Source of the DNA: Asterionellopsis glacialis
Lineage: Eukaryota > Bacillariophyta > Plagiogrammaphyceae > Rhaphoneidales > Asterionellopsidaceae
Assembly: GCA_014885115.2 (NCBI GenBank)
Contig: WKLE02002297.1
Coordinates: 1-20,110 of the forward strand
DNA length: 20,110 nucleotides
Direction: 5' to 3'
Part shown: positions 18,509-20,110 of the stretch, one piece after another
How the letters are laid out: each line of letters opens with the position of its first letter
Position numbering within the stretch: position 1 is the first letter of the stretch
Translations under genes and position numbers: made by a program
The notes under the pieces: model-generated
What the model saw: the letters and a program-made list of their open reading frames with translations, nothing else
Database searches by the model: none
What the model was told of the DNA's origin: nothing

Positions 18509-20110
18509 ATGGGCAAGCGTGGAAATCGTTCACGAAAGCGAAAGCAGAAACAGCAGCAGCAACAGAATGATTCCACAAAGAAAGAAGTATTTGCCGATGA
18601 ACGTCATAACGAAGAAACGCAGGAGAACGACGATTCATCTTCACCCTCATCATCCTCATCATTAGGTTTAACAGTCACATTGGAAGGTGATGAACCATTT
18701 ATGATTCCTTCACCTTTAACACCTGAAACTTGGAGGAATGAAGATGGTCCAACACAACATGCATGGACCTATATAGAAAAGAAAAGGAGAGACCGGTCAT
18801 GGTCATCACCCACATCTATTCAAAGACTTTCATGGCCACTTTTAATGATACCATGCACACAAGAAACAAAACAAAATTACAATTTGCATAAACCACCTGA
18901 TATTATTGGTATCGCACCTACAGGTAGTGGTAAAACCTTAAGTTATGGTCTTCCAATCATTGCTAGAGCGCACGAACAGTTGTTGTCATCAACATCATCA
19001 TTGTTAGATAAAAAGTCTGTCGTAAATTGTTTAGTTTTAGTCCCCACAAGAGAACTTGCAACTCAAGTAGCAAAAGAAATGACAACTGTATGTAAAGCAT
19101 TCCAAACTCGTAAACAAATGAAAGTCCTGGCTATATATGGTGGTGTTCCGAAAGAAGAACAATTGGCATCATTTAAGAACAACTCTAAACCACAACTTTT
19201 GTTTGTTGCTGGTACACCAGGAAGGCTTTTAGATCTTATGAAAGGTGACGACGACGACGAGAATGAAAGTGAATTTGAAACGGAGACAACGAGTGTTCTT
19301 CCAATCTTCCATGGTATCAAATTTATAGTTTTTGATGAAGCAGACCGCTTGGCGAATAATACAGATATTGCAAATCAAGTTGATTCTATCTTGACTTTCA
19401 TTCGAGTTATGCAACTGCAATGTGAAAGTTCAATTGACAACGACGACGAGGGGGGCGCCAATTCCATGATTATTTCTTGTTTATATTCCGCTACGTATCC
19501 AGAAAGTGTTACAGAAAAATGGAATACATGGCTTTCCAACCCTAAAGTATGCATGAAAGTTGATACCTTTAGTGTCGGTAGTGGAGAGGCAGATACGGCC
19601 TCTACCGACACTCCAACGAAAGCTATAGATTCGGGGAAGGACTCCACTGAAGCTGCAATGAATGATAATGCCGATGCTAATGAAAATATGAATGCCGACA
19701 AATCCGAGAAAGACAATTTAAAACGAAACCGTCAGGTAGATTTGTCTCAAATACCTTCTCATGTAACTCAAACACTTCATGTTTGTTCTGGTCATAAAAA
19801 GCCAAAGAAATTAATAACAACATTGAACAAAATAAAAAAGGAAGAAAAGCAAAAACAACACAAACAGCAAAATCAAGGACGACGGCGACGTCAAGGACTT
19901 TGTATAGTCTTCTTTGCTCGTATCAAAACATTACAATACATCAGTTCACTTTTAGTAAAAGATGGATTTAAATGTACAGAAATCCATAGTCAAATGAATC
20001 AACAACAACGTGAACGATCACTTTTAAATTTTAAGGCCGGCAAAATCACTATTTTACTAGCAACTGATATTGCTGCAAGAGGTATACATGTTAACAATGT
20101 CGAATATGTG
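18509..20110 (+). CDS. DEAD-box ATP-dependent RNA helicase, N-terminal 534 codons (cut by window end)
   Basis: Continuous frame from ATG at 18509 to the last base, with no stop or intron. The start follows a run of stops and opens a Lys/Arg/Gln-rich tail (GKRGNRSRKRKQKQQQQQ), suggesting a nuclear or nucleolar protein. Motifs in order: Q motif with Gln about 105, motif I APTGSGKT (136-143), Ia VPTRELATQ, Ib TPGRLLDL, II DEAD (276-279), III SAT (327-329), IV IVFFARIKT, V LLATDIAARG (about 516-525). Motif VI lies beyond the window. It would unwind or remodel RNA using ATP. Three inserts are unusual: an acidic one after Ib (about 245-260), a Thr/Asp/Asn-rich one after III (about 351-409), and a Lys/Gln/Arg-rich one before IV (about 431-460). 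The subfamily cannot be assigned from what is seen; ribosome biogenesis is a guess from the basic ends. Confidence 0.95.
   Translation, partial: MGKRGNRSRKRKQKQQQQQNDSTKKEVFADERHNEETQENDDSSSPSSSSSLGLTVTLEGDEPFMIPSPLTPETWRNEDGPTQHAWTYIEKKRRDRSWSSPTSIQRLSWPLLMIPCTQETKQNYNLHKPPDIIGIAPTGSGKTLSYGLPIIARAHEQLLSSTSSLLDKKSVVNCLVLVPTRELATQVAKEMTTVCKAFQTRKQMKVLAIYGGVPKEEQLASFKNNSKPQLLFVAGTPGRLLDLMKGDDDDENESEFETETTSVLPIFHGIKFIVFDEADRLANNTDIANQVDSILTFIRVMQLQCESSIDNDDEGGANSMIISCLYSATYPESVTEKWNTWLSNPKVCMKVDTFSVGSGEADTASTDTPTKAIDSGKDSTEAAMNDNADANENMNADKSEKDNLKRNRQVDLSQIPSHVTQTLHVCSGHKKPKKLITTLNKIKKEEKQKQHKQQNQGRRRRQGLCIVFFARIKTLQYISSLLVKDGFKCTEIHSQMNQQQRERSLLNFKAGKITILLATDIAARGIHVNNVEYV
19571..19612 (+). repeat. 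Perfect 11-bp inverted repeat inside the helicase coding region
   Basis: AGTGTCGGTAG (19571-19581) pairs with CTACCGACACT (19602-19612). Inside, GAGGC (19586-19590) can pair with GCCTC (19598-19602), sharing one base with the outer arm. It lies in the low-complexity insert between motifs III and IV, where protein sequence is weakly constrained. Confidence 0.6.

Overview
The window looks like nuclear DNA of a diatom (photosynthetic stramenopile). Two nuclear genes encode presequences that end in the 'SAF' plastid-import motif typical of diatoms. Introns are mostly short (84-165 bp; one of 321 bp) with GTAAGT-like donors and AG acceptors. The window also holds a diatom-style CRAL-TRIO protein and a leucine-rich-repeat membrane protein with Pro/Thr/Ser linkers. 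The DNA is AT-rich, especially between genes. I cannot name the species. Gene families were recognised by reading the translations, not by any search.

Eight protein genes are supported, seven complete and one cut by the window end. From left to right: (1) a CRAL-TRIO/Sec14-like lipid-binding protein, +, two exons; (2) an isovaleryl-CoA-dehydrogenase-like acyl-CoA dehydrogenase, +, two exons, probably mitochondrial; (3) a plastid-targeted renalase-like FAD oxidoreductase, -, whose last exon is short and easily missed; (4) a 1144-residue single-pass membrane protein with one nidogen-like domain, a leucine-rich-repeat array spread over small exons, then two more nidogen-like domains, +, seven exons; (5) a plastid membrane protein of the cyanobacterial/plant At5g03900 family, -, three exons; (6) an unrecognised basic protein with three RR-x-TMD motifs, +; (7) an AT74-like histidine phosphatase (phosphoglycerate mutase fold), -, two exons; (8) the first 534 codons of a DEAD-box RNA helicase, +.

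Pairs 2/3 and 4/5 converge with only 114 and 154 bp between stop codons, so their 3' UTRs very likely overlap or abut. Pairs 3/4, 5/6 and 7/8 are divergent, with about 1.3, 2.1 and 0.7 kb between them. These divergent spacers hold the non-coding structure I could see: clusters of TACCAG/CTGGTA words, CRE/bZIP-type CGTCA elements including a perfect 16-bp palindrome, a nested inverted repeat, a 56-bp tandem repeat and an AT-rich island.

The genes do not form one pathway. They look like unlinked housekeeping, metabolic and plastid functions plus one striking cell-surface gene. The most interesting object is gene 4, where single repeats of about 24 residues are encoded by 72- or 75-bp phase-1 exons between intronless exons carrying copies of another extracellular domain. 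No tRNA, rRNA, transposon or CRISPR array was recognised.
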